Source: Amphibalanus amphitrite
Lineage: Eukaryota; Arthropoda; Thecostraca; Balanomorpha; Balanidae
NCBI RefSeq assembly: GCF_019059575.1
Contig: NW_024881540.1
Location: 744,001-808,000, forward strand
Direction: 5' to 3'
DNA: 64,000 bases
Shown: positions 25,452 through 36,000 of the stretch, piece by piece
How the letters are laid out: each line of letters opens with the position of its first letter
Numbering within the stretch: the first letter of the stretch is position 1
Program-made: the position numbers and the translations under genes
The notes under the pieces: generated by a model
Database searches by the model: none
Told to the model about the DNA's origin: nothing
What the model saw: only the letters and a program-made list of their open reading frames with translations

Positions 25452-25453
25452 TA

Positions 25454-26396
25454 GGGGAAAGTGGGGTAAGACGGACACCTTAACTTTGGAGCCATTTTTC
25501 GGCCGGTTAGAAACATCATAGAAACGGGAAACTGAGTGAAAACCTCTTTTAGACATTTTACTTCCATTTGCCAGAAGATGAGACTTAGACCTGATTCAAC
25601 AAATAAACTGCAGCTATTTTTGCAAAACCTTGCAAAAACCCGTCTTACCCCACCCCATGGGGTAAGACGGTCACATGGGTAGGGCAAGACGGCCAGCTTC
25701 TTTCACCGACCAGTACAGCTCGCAACAAATGCCCGAAATTAGCTGCATTGATACAGTCGCTCGTTGGTCTCAAGTGCCTCGGAAATGGCAGTATACAAGA
25801 TTTGTGCAGAAGGCGTATGCTCGTATATAGGCCCTAGATCAGAAGTCATGTAGAACCGTTTTTCACATTCATCATTCGAGAATAAACTGTGCCGAAGGAA
25901 TATTGCTAACATGTCTGTGAGTATCGGAATCGAAGATATTCTTATAAGAAATGCTTCTTTTTTTCCTACAGCAACAAAAATATTTTCACCATTACAGACC
26001 CATTGGATTCATAGTTGTCCGTCTTACCCCTAACTCAATGTAAGAAGTTCAGCACAATTTTTCTCTGTGGACAATTTGATGCAGACAAAGCAAATCCGCG
26101 GTAAATGAACACTGGTGGCATATGAGTGTACCACAAGTGATTGCGAGTTTTTAGCTGTATAGTGCTGCACACAAAAACTTGCACAATACATTATGGATGT
26201 TTTCAATGAAATTAGTGTTTTAAAGAAATCAAAATAAAAGATTATCGACTGAACACAAAATCACCAAACTTCAATGGTGGTGTGTAGTGGGAAAGACAAT
26301 TCTGGTCCTAATTTTTCTCGCTCGTAGCGCTATTGGTTTGGTCTGCAGAAGGGGTGCCCGTCTTACCTACCCTGACCGTCTTACCCCACTTTCCCC
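25454..26396. mobile_element. TA-flanked DNA element 3, non-autonomous, 943 bp
   Basis: TA (25452-25453) and TA (26397-26398) bound perfect inverted ends GGGGAAAGTGGGGTAAGACG. The word GGGGTAAGACGG recurs at 25640-25699 (both strands, around CCCCATGGGG) and at 26020-26030 on the minus strand. The right end carries two copies in a row. No transposase frame. Confidence 0.85.
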
Positions 26397-26425
26397 TATC
26401 AGCATCAGGGAATAAAAGCCCGAAG

Positions 26426-26534
26426 CACGGAATGTATCGTCTAGCGATATATATTCTTTAGACTATGCATTGCGTCGTTGGACTAACGACATATTAGTCT
26501 AGCGACATTACATCGTTAGACTATATATTCCGTG
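26426..26534. mobile_element. Small MITE, 109 bp, 7-bp target duplication
   Basis: Inverted ends CACGGAATGTAT and CACGGAATATAT, flanked on both sides by CCCGAAG (26419-26425 and 26535-26541). Inside, four TAGACGAT/CGTTAGACTA-like half-sites alternate in orientation. I cannot assign a superfamily; a 7-bp duplication is unusual. Confidence 0.65.
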
Positions 26535-26541
26535 CCCGAAG

Positions 26542-26882
26542 TCTTACACCCGAAATGCATCTAGTTAGACTTTGCCTTATGCTTCATCGCATAGTCTTAG
26601 AATATCAGTATTTCGAGTAAGATGACACGACAGATATGTCGATGTATGACAGACAAAGACATCGATATCAAGAAGTTTACATATCTATAACGAACTACAC
26701 CTATTGTAAACAATTCTGTTACACAATATTTGCAGCAACACACCGGAATTTCACCCCAAAACGTCCATGTACGTAAAACGCAGTCCCATGGCCGGCGCTC
26801 GTCGGACCGAGCTCGTCCAACCAGTCACCTCGAGTCGCCAACTGTGCGCCCGCTCAGTGCTCGCCATCACGAGTCCGGGAGA
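26542..26882. other. Downstream flank of an orphan exon, nothing else recognised
   Basis: AT-rich, with no element ends seen. On the minus strand this would be the 3' UTR of the exon at 26883-27012. Confidence 0.3.
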
Positions 26883-27012
26883 CTAGCTGCTGGCCGCGCC
26901 CTTGGGCACAGGTGAGGAGGCGCCGAGCGTGCGGTTCACCAAGTGACGCACGCGCAGCTTCTGCATACGAATCGCTCGCATGCCGAAACTGGTGATCTCG
27001 CTGATGGCGCTC
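26883..27012 (-). CDS. Candidate terminal exon, unknown gene
   Basis: On the minus strand TTTTATCGTTCTAG is followed by 42 codons and TAG (26883-26885). The peptide begins S-A-I-S-E-I-T-S-F-G-M-R-A-I-R-M-Q-K and ends K-G-A-A-S-S. Most codons end in G or C, unlike the AT-rich flanks, and the frame stops exactly once at its end. It has a basic amphipathic middle and a Ser/Pro/Ala tail. The acceptor phase requires two bases from an upstream exon. No family recognised. It could be the 3' end of a minus-strand gene between the calbindin and synergin-like genes, or a stranded exon. Confidence 0.45.
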
Positions 27013-28565
27013 CTAGAACGATAAAACGACTGTTAATATTCATGTCCCTTCTTCCTCCTGCATTCCAATAGCGTGCCACGAGGAAATGCAGCCAGTGTCA
27101 GTGACCGCTTCTCTATAACGAACGTGAGGTATGACGGGTAACTAGCAACGTATGACGGATTCCATGCTTCCGCCTTCCAGTAACTATTTACTTTCACAGA
27201 CAGTTACCTCTTCTCTTGCATAGTTATTCTACGCGTAAGTCTGTAAGGCCGGCAACTTTTTCCGGTAATGGTCGAATGGCACTGAAGTCAGTCGACCGTC
27301 TGGAGGAATAAAGTCTGACCATGTTATAAATTACCAATTATACGGCAATCAAAGGCAAAACCAATGAATCGGCCACGTAATAAATGGAGCACTTTGCTGC
27401 GTTAGCTGAAACGGTTGCACTAAGTCATTTCGTGGAATATAATATCTTAATATGCACGGAATATGCACGCTATTGTCTCTTGGTCAGACTGACCTAGCTG
27501 CCAAAATCTAGATAGAAATTTATGCGGATATCCATAGAGATATTAGGTAGGTATTAGGTATAAGATAAGATCTCTTACGGATCATAAGATCTCTATAATG
27601 CAGATATCCACGGCGGAGCGGACGTCAGTCGCGTGCCGAGGTGTCCAGCCGCGCGGCGTAATGCATTTAGATCACGGGTGTTTAATTTACTAGTTACAAG
27701 TAATTGCACTTACCTACCTACTTCATCAAACTTTTAGGCCCAGTTTTTGCCAGTTTCGATTACTTTGCTAATGCTTAGGTAAGGTGCGTTACTCAATACC
27801 TGGTTGCGTTGCAGTGACTACCTACAGCTTCCAAAATTCACATATTTAATTATGTACAAGCCGAAATTAACGGTTATCTAGTGGCCCTGCAACAAGTGAT
27901 TCCAGTCGTAGATTTCACTTCACGACTGTTTATTGAAGCTCCGCTCTGTCGGTACGGTTGAAGCTCGACACGCAGGCCCATGAACTTCCAGTCCGCTCGA
28001 TTCGAATTTTCTCCATTATCCACCCGAAACCCCTGATGCCCACAAAAAAAAAATGTTAAGCCAAGAGCGGGGCAAGTTTGTGGGCCAACGGAACAACTCC
28101 CTTCGATAGCCAAGCCAAGCTGACGCTTTGGCTATATTTTATCCCAATTTTCCGAATCGCCGCTGCTAATCGGCTTCTTGGAAGCACACTTCAGTCTGAT
28201 GAATGTCGCCGCCGCTCGGTTAGCACCTAGAGGCCAGCAGGTCGCCGTGGACGTGGCTGCATCGAATTCAGTAGTGTCTCGCTCATCTCGGATCGCAGTC
28301 ACGTTTTCAGGCGGCGAAGCGAGCTTAGACTGCGCTCCGGCGTTTGCAGTCATGGCGAAGAAAGAACGAGCAGTGCAGTCAGATCAGCTTCACAGCGTCT
28401 AAAACGTGAAAGCGTGCTTTCATTTAGGCGTCTCATTGCTTCTACCGCAGTACTCAGAGTTCAGACTTCGTTCCTTGGCAATATGGTTCTTTTGCTAGTG
28501 CTGCTATCTCGATCTTAACATGACGTTCGTCTCATGTGTGTCATATACCTACCTTCCACCTTTGG
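27013..28565. other. Intergenic or intronic, weak signals only
   Basis: Contains an imperfect palindrome at 27523-27612 (GGATATCCATAGAGAT against ATCTCTATAATGCAGATATCC). Overlapping open frames on both strands at 28132-28402 have some GC-ending codons, but neither strand is convincing. Confidence 0.35.
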
Positions 28566-28737
28566 CTATGTGTTTTTCCGCCTTGAATATATTTCGGTGC
28601 TGTCTTTTTTAGTGCATCCGAAAATCTCGATGTGCTCTGCGACGCGTAGCTTCTCAACTGCCTTCACAAATGGCTTTCGTCTGCTCCACAGCTTAGCCAG
28701 CAGCTGGACGGTGTCAGTGTCATCGTGACCGAACTGG
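28566..28737 (-). CDS. Candidate exon or short ORF, unknown
   Basis: Minus-strand frame from an acceptor-like GCTGTTTACCAG to TAG at 28566-28568. It gives about 56 residues starting F-G-H-D-D-T-D-T-V-Q-L-L-A-K-L-W, then R-R-K-P-F-V and a helix-like V-E-K-L-R-V-A-E-H-I-E-I-F. The first 40 codons use coding-like third positions; the last 15 are AT-rich. No family recognised. It could belong to the same minus-strand gene as 26883-27012, but the phases do not connect them directly. Confidence 0.3.
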
Positions 28738-28739
28738 TA

Positions 28740-29790
28740 AACAGCTAACGGGATCAGCATGGCACATCAGCCTGGCCGAAGGGAGCGTGTTGTGAGGTGA
28801 GTCAGGACGTGGGTAATAAGCAATGATGTAGGTATATCGAGGCAGGTCTGCGCTTAGGTATTGTGCATTTCTTAAAAGAAGAAAGGACGATAGTTTTGTA
28901 GGTTGTCGGTAAGTTGTAGGATGTGGATTTATGCGGTATATATTGTAGGAGGGCAGCTCGGGCTGAATTGTTGAATGTTGATGAAGTTATAACATGCATT
29001 GCTACCTACCCCTTCCACTAGTTTAACCTAAAAACAGGGCTAACGGCATGTAAACACCGTTAAGACTGAGATAATGGAAAAATGGAACAACATTTTGAAA
29101 CATACTTACGTCCATAGTTAGACGGCTTCGCGAAGAAGGCCAGACTAGAAGCCAAGGTCAGACATGCTGCAAAAATCAGCAAGTGTGTGAAGCGCCGGAC
29201 ATAAATTAAGCGTTCTGCTGCAGCACAGAAACATAGAGCGAGCGAAGGGCAAAAATGGCATTTAAAAAGCGCAAAAGGAACACAGAAAGTTATCTTGACA
29301 TCAAGAAGCATCAGCCGACACTGGTGAGCATGAGGTCAGGAAGCGGAACATGCCACGGCTGCTTGCAAGTACAACTGAAACTTAATTATTTGTGTATGGT
29401 CTTCTTCCTTCCTTTACAGGCTGCACATCAATAAGAATAAAATTAACTTTACTTGCGAAAAAATGATGGAATATAAATCATGTGTAGGTAATAAGCATAA
29501 CTGTCATTCGTATAAAAAAACAGTAGTCATGTTGAAAAAGTCATGCGAAAGAACTGATCGCCAGCGTTGCATGCTCTTTAAAATGGGGAGACGGAGGAGC
29601 CACTGGCAGTTGATATTTCGGCATATGCAATTTCAAGCACACATGTCGGTATGCTCATGCAGCAGGCAATAATTTGATTTTCAGAAATGGCAACCGAGGC
29701 GGAGGACATTCGTGGCTTTAAGTAATTTGGTGCTTCAATAATTTCAAAGAACATAGGCATCAAGACGGGCCGAGTTATACGCAACTACCA
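28740..29790. other. Intergenic, one exon-like signal
   Basis: A strong minus-strand donor GGAC/GTAAGTATG ends at 29110. It is preceded by a hydrophobic frame (F-T-H-L-L-I-F-A-A-C-L-T-L-A-S-S-L) that could be a membrane segment or signal peptide, but no start or acceptor convinces me. Nothing else supported. Confidence 0.3.
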
Positions 29791-29814
29791 ACATTGACCT
29801 TTAAAGGTCAACTT

Positions 29815-29820
29815 TTTAAT
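29815..29820 (-). terminator. Candidate poly(A) signal of the calbindin gene
   Basis: ATTAAA on the minus strand, 37 bases after the stop codon, followed by the GT-rich TGTTGGTAGTTG about 25 bases later. The 3' UTR would be very short. A palindrome TTGACCTTTAAAGGTCAA lies between the signal and the expected cleavage site. Confidence 0.4.
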
Positions 29821-29856
29821 TAGGTATCAGGCTGCTTCATGGATACCACTGAACCC

Positions 29857-30006
29857 TTACTGTTGCTGAGTGTCATCGTCGTTGTGTTTGGAGAGCGCCA
29901 TCAGGATCATGGTAAGCTCCTTCTTGTTTATTTTGCCGTCACGATTGAAGTCGCAGCCTCGTAGGATGGTCTCCTGGAACTCATCCAGATCCTTGGCGTC
30001 GTAGTC
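29857..30006 (-). CDS. Cbp53E: Calbindin-like exon 11 (residues 265-313, stop)
   Basis: EF-hand 6 with loop D-F-N-R-D-G-K-I-N-K-K-E, then E-L-T-M-I-L-M-A-L and an acidic Gln-ended tail. TAA at 29857-29859. Acceptor CGGCAG. Confidence 0.93.
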   Translation of the reverse strand, partial: DYDAKDLDEFQETILRGCDFNRDGKINKKELTMILMALSKHNDDDTQQQ

Positions 30007-33000
30007 CTGCCGAAAGAAAAGGACTTCTTGCAACCTACCTATATCAAGTGGCAATGGTAGGAATAGATACCAAACGGCCGGAAACAACTTTTGCATTTAA
30101 AACGGAATCAATCCTAAGCAGGAGCTCATATATATGTCAACCGGTTATTGACCATGATTAATTCAGTTTTACCTTTTTAACCAGCTCCAGCAGGTCTTTC
30201 AGGAAGCCTGTCAACTCGTCATCTTCGATGGTGCCGCTGTTGTCCTAAAATGTAACGTCATGTGAGAAAAAGAACAGAACTGTGGATAGTTCACAAGGTG
30301 TGAGTACCTGTAATTGGGTGAAAATTGCACCAAGCATTAATGAAACATCAGCACAGGGTTTGTTCCAAATGTCCTCTTAATAGTTTCTCAACTGAGACAT
30401 TGGCTTCTTGTGACTATATTCGAGCAAAACGTGTACGCTTAACGTTGCAATCTATTTCGCTCCTGGCTGCAACAAAATAAATGGCATGTTACAGCTAGAG
30501 CATCAGATACCGTGTTCCCGAGAACGCTTCCAAGTTCCATCAAACCCATTTCATTTAAACTGAATCGTTGAGAGCGCTTCGCTCTGGACTCACCCTGTCG
30601 TAGAGCGCAAATACTCGTTCGATGTCATCTCGGGTGAGTTTGGAGGCTCCCTGACAATTGGAAAATGTCAGTCATGCGGCTTAGATAAGGGGCTCAACGG
30701 GAAATGGGGTCAGTTATATGATTTATTAAAATAAAAAAGCTGCAGACATACAGCTTAGGCTGAACGTGAACACACTGAACAGTAACTAAAGGGTATTCAT
30801 ATGACATATCTCTTTACACCATCCATTCCTTGTCCTTTATACCGGACGTAACTCAGCCGTTTATTTATATCGCCCTTGATAAAGCATATTCACACTGCAG
30901 CGGAAAGATTGCGCTTACCAACCACTGGAAACACCAGACATGATGATTTAACCCGTTGTTTGTATCTCATCCGAACTCATGGAGCATTTCATTTTCTAAA
31001 AGTGATTCTATTTTGACCATTGCTTAAATTTGGTTCGTCATTCGTGACTACCAAAAAGTACCAAAAGTGACACCTACATGCGAATACTCGGGTTCTGCAA
31101 TTTAAACGGATATTGGCACAAACAAACATTAACATGCACACGAATGACTACATACATGCATACATATATGGTACACGTACAGCTGCAGATGCATTGGTAT
31201 AAGGATACCGCACTAAGCGTAGGGGAGAGTGGGGTAATTTGGCCGCTTTTTTTAGAAAACGATGTAACTTAAAATTGACGACACATTTCTGCATTTCCTC
31301 AACGCTGGCAGGTGTCGCATTCATTTTACTTTACTGGACAGTGAACTTGAAATGATAGAGTAATTACTTATATTGAAATTGTGACGTATTACAAAGGTCT
31401 GCAAGGCGGCCAAATTGCCCCACTAGCAGGGTTATTTGGCCGGGGGTGTGGGGCAATTTGGCCGGTGTTAGTTTGCGGTCGGGATTTTCTGTTATATTGC
31501 GAGTCAGCTTCAGATTCAGCAATGACGTGTGTCCTATGACGTATTTACCACATTTTGGAGGTTGACTCATGGGGTCACAGGGGTCAAAATAGCCAAATTA
31601 GCGGCTCTAGATGCGTAGACAGTTTTTTACGAATAACTTTTGAAGTAATCAAGCTAGGCCAAAACTTCGAGTACCATCGTAATTCTCTCGTCATTCCGCA
31701 TCGAAACATATATGTGTTGACCTCGAGAAGTCAAGGTCAAAGGTTGACCTCAGGTCACGTTACCTCAGGTCGCTTGACCTCAAGGTCACGTGATTTCAAG
31801 GTCATCATGCATATCATTCGATGCGCCTTGGCGAGCTGAACAGAATGAGGCCGTTTGTGCGGCTGTACCGTTTTTATGTAAGGATTTATTAGCAAAAAAC
31901 GTTTGGTAACCTTTGATGACGTCACATGCTCTTACAGTTGACCAATCGGAAGTAAGGCATCAAAGTAGTCAAAGTTGGTCATGAATCAAGTCATTTATGG
32001 TACAATTGACCATGAAAACTCTGCCATCCCAGCATAGTGACCATGAGCGCACCGGCCAAGTTACCCCGCTAGTCCCGGCCAAATTACCCCATATTGCCAT
32101 TCTGAAAATTTTTGTGTATAAAGTCATCACGGCTATACGGAATTAGATGAAATTGCTCTTGGAACCGCTGAACACCCCCAAGAATGGCGCTATAATGTCT
32201 GAATTCGTTTTTAGCCCAAATACTACATGTTATACAACTTTGTAAACAGAAGTAAAAGTTACCATTTTCTAATGAAATTAACGTTTTATTAATTTTGAAT
32301 AAAACTACGAGGGGCAAAGTTTTGACATTTGTCCTCCAGTTATTTCTACCCATGACAAATGAATAGAGACTAGAGTTATTTCACTCACTTTTATTAGACA
32401 TCGTACAGGTGGGGGCGGCCAATTTACACCACCGGCCAAATTACCCCACTCTCCCCTACCGCTTACTCGCGCATTGTTTCAACTTCGTCCGTCTTTTTGT
32501 ACGAATAGTTTGTCCGCAGATGTTCTTTCTCTTATCATGACCTTAACACAGATAAAATGTGTATTAAATGTATCGTCTTCCGCGTTATTTGTCTTATGTT
32601 CCAGTGCCATTGGCGGATTCAGGTACTTGGACGATAGGTATACAATACGATGCATCGGCGCTACGGGTGTGCTTATAAGGGTAACTGCATTCCAAATTTT
32701 CGCTATTTACAGACGAGTCGTGGTTGAATGCACGTCTTCTGGCTCCGTCAGTGTCCATTATATCACAAACCGCAGCCACTTCTGTCTTCGCCTTTCACTA
32801 CTGTCTCCTAGTGACACAGTTACTTTACTGCGTTACACGGTAGCTCAGTGGGCCGGGAGGAAGGCTCCGGCCAAGCCCCGGCCAGCCGCCTGGGTCGCGA
32901 ACGATCCGACACCGGGGGAAGAGAGGGCAGGGGAGGGTAGACGACGGTCCCTGGGCTCAGTTAGCGCCTCACTCACCGCCGGTCCCGCATCCCGCCGCGC

Positions 33001-36000
33001 TCGGCGACACTCTTCTGAAGCCCGTAATGTGCTCTGTCAACTACAGGGTCGATGAGCCTATTAGCACGCTAAAACAAATGGTGAAGATAGCATTCGTTTT
33101 TTCAATTGCTGTGGATATTTATGGACGGACTACGTGGACTACTATCTAGACTATATACTACTTGACTATGGACCACTATGCAATAAGCGCGCGTGAGAAA
33201 ATGGACCACAAAACTGACAGCTAAGCATCAGAGTCCAGGCGTCTTACCCAATCAGCATCGCCCTGAGTGAGGGACAGGCGTTAATTTCAAGCGATATCTC
33301 CTACCCGCGGCATTTTACCGGTGTCAATGTGTTACCAATGGATAGGCTGCGCCTTTGGATTTGGAAGCGATTGCAACTTTAAAGCTGCGGTAGGTACATT
33401 AACTAATTTGTTATGAAAATATGGTTAGTTAGGTACCTTCTTGTCAATTGCAGCCTGGGGTAGGTTTTAGGTATTATCGGTTGGTAATACACTTTTAAGA
33501 ATTGCAACAAACATTCAATACGCGCACCATGATGTGATATTTTGGCAATCTACGGGAGACGACGATTGGATGGTAGTCACTGAATAACCTTCTTTTGAAT
33601 TGAAGTTAGAAGGGGGAAGGCTCTGCATCATTATTTCCAGAAGTTGATGTATAGATAAACCAAAGCGGAAACGGGAACTTGAATGAGGAATGAGCATCAC
33701 AATTAGGAATGAGCATCACTTCCACATTATTGTAGATATAATATTGGTATCAGTACCTAGTTACTGGCTAGCCTTATAAGTGGCTTTTGACCGCAATTTT
33801 GGTCTGGCAGTTGACATCTGTGTTGGTCGACATTGGCGCCGGCCTGTTCAATTTCTGTCAGCACATGCATTGTTTATAAATGCCCGACGTCCGCAGGAGA
33901 TTGTCTCATGTCCCCTCGCTGCAAACTGGTTGTCGTTGGATGCAGCCACCAAGTCATCACGACTGTTCTCATTATTATGTAAGTAGAGCACGGTGGGATA
34001 AAAAGCTGTCTCGGAATGATATTGTTCCGTGCGCATCATCATCCGCCTGATCCTTAGGGTGACCATCGCTGGGTGTCTAATGACTGGGGAAGGAGCACTT
34101 TTTCGTTGATTGAATCTCGTTAACATTTATTCCTAATCTCGTTTATTCCAGTAGAATTTGGAAGTACTCCATTCAGAACATAAATGGAAACGTAAAATCA
34201 TTCAAATAATGCATAAAATTGCAAAAGTAATTCTTATTTAGAAATGGCAATACCTTTGACAGCATGAGTAAATTTTCGCAAGCGGCACAAGATGCGCAAG
34301 CTTTGGCTCTTGATGCACATAAGCACCTTCCACCCTCCCTGAAGACTTGCCCACACGCTAGGTGATGTCGCTGCTCGCACAGAGTAATAGTAAAAACAGC
34401 AAAGGCGAATACAGCCAGCGACGCTCAGCTCGCATTTATGTAGATGCTAATGCGTAAATGTGTTATATTTCCCTCGTCAGGACAGGGGGTGGGCTGATGC
34501 TCCCATCAATAAAAAAAAAACATGGCGTCATCCTCCAGAGTAGTCGGTGGAATACGAATCCGTGGCGTTTTGTTCTACTGCTCAGCATGTTGTTGGATGC
34601 ACACCGGTTTATTAGCAGCAACCAAAGTAGGCTCAATAAAACCTGTCTGACTGCATTTATAAATGAACCTAAACGGCTTTCGCCACATAAGCTCAAATCT
34701 GTATGATTCGGATTGTTTTGTTTTGTTTTGTGCCGATTAATGCGCGGTAAAAATCTGCCTAAATAAATGGCTGCTGTCTAGATAAATGGATTGGCTCCCA
34801 GCCAACAGCAATTGAACTTTAGCTGCAAAACAAATAGCCTTAGCAGTGTTTCCGGTAAGGCAGCCACATTATGTGGACCTGAGGTCACCAGATGTACAGT
34901 AAAATGAGGAGCCTGTGGTCAGTCAGCTCTAGCCAAGAGAAACAGGCGAATGTTCCCATCGCTGACTTCTGATAGAGGCAAAAAACGAGACAGTCGAGGG
35001 GCGGGGGTCGCATCAGCCCTCTCCCTATTGCTGTCGAGAATGAAACAATGTTGTCGGAATGAAGAAGATGTAAGATCATGCTACATCGTAAATTGATAAA
35101 AATACAACCAGTTTATTACCTCTCTTACCTTGAATACCGATCGGCAAAGGAAGTTCTCCTTTACTGGCAACAACCTGAAAAAATGCATGTATGACTAATG
35201 ACTTGTCCACTCGTGGAACGTTCCTCTGCACAATCATTACATACCGTCCTATACAGCCTTGGGCACAGCAGCGTTGGATATCAGGCAGGGCTCGCTCTGC
35301 TTTCTAAGAATCATCGCCGAAATAAGGCGACCAGACTATATGCGAGCCAGAATTTGGTCACAGTGGGAAGTCGTCAGATCAAAGTGACAATCAAGCTTAG
35401 AGAGTCAATAGCCATTTTCACGACGGGCTATCCGGCAAATGAACGTAATTTGACCAAATCTGCACCTAATCTCTTTTACAGCAAATATCTTTATTTTATA
35501 AATTTATGTCAGTGTTTTTATCGATGATACTCACTGATAATATGACAAAGTAGGCAGATAAGCAATTAGCGCAACCCTACCTGTTAGCTACTAAGAGATA
35601 CACTGAACCTAATTTGACCAAAGCTGCACCTAATCTGTACCAAATTTGCACCAAATGTGTACCAGATGGCCGTCGTGAAAACGGCTAGTATCCGCTTTAT
35701 ACGACCGCTTTATATGCCAAAAACACAAGGTGTTTTGATTTGCATGCATTTCTAAATATTGATTTATCACTGTCACATGTAACTTACTTTGCCATTTCGG
35801 AGAGCTGTAGTTTTCCGTCTTTGTTGGCGTCGAACACTTGAAGCTGCAACAGGACGACAATGAGGTCAGTTATGGAATCTTGAGGCGCTCTTTTGTTGCG
35901 GCAATAACAATAAAATATTTATATTATTGCGATCACATGAAATGAGAAAACAAGCATTCTTTTTAGGTGCTCAAATATTCAATAAAAAGGCGCATAGCGG

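Noticed and set aside
32841..32910. tRNA gene
   Set aside because: A-box-like start only; no cloverleaf could be formed and the B box is poor.
34458..34706. Overlapping frames on both strands as a nested gene
   Set aside because: AT-rich codon use, no splice context and no recognisable motif; normal intron DNA.
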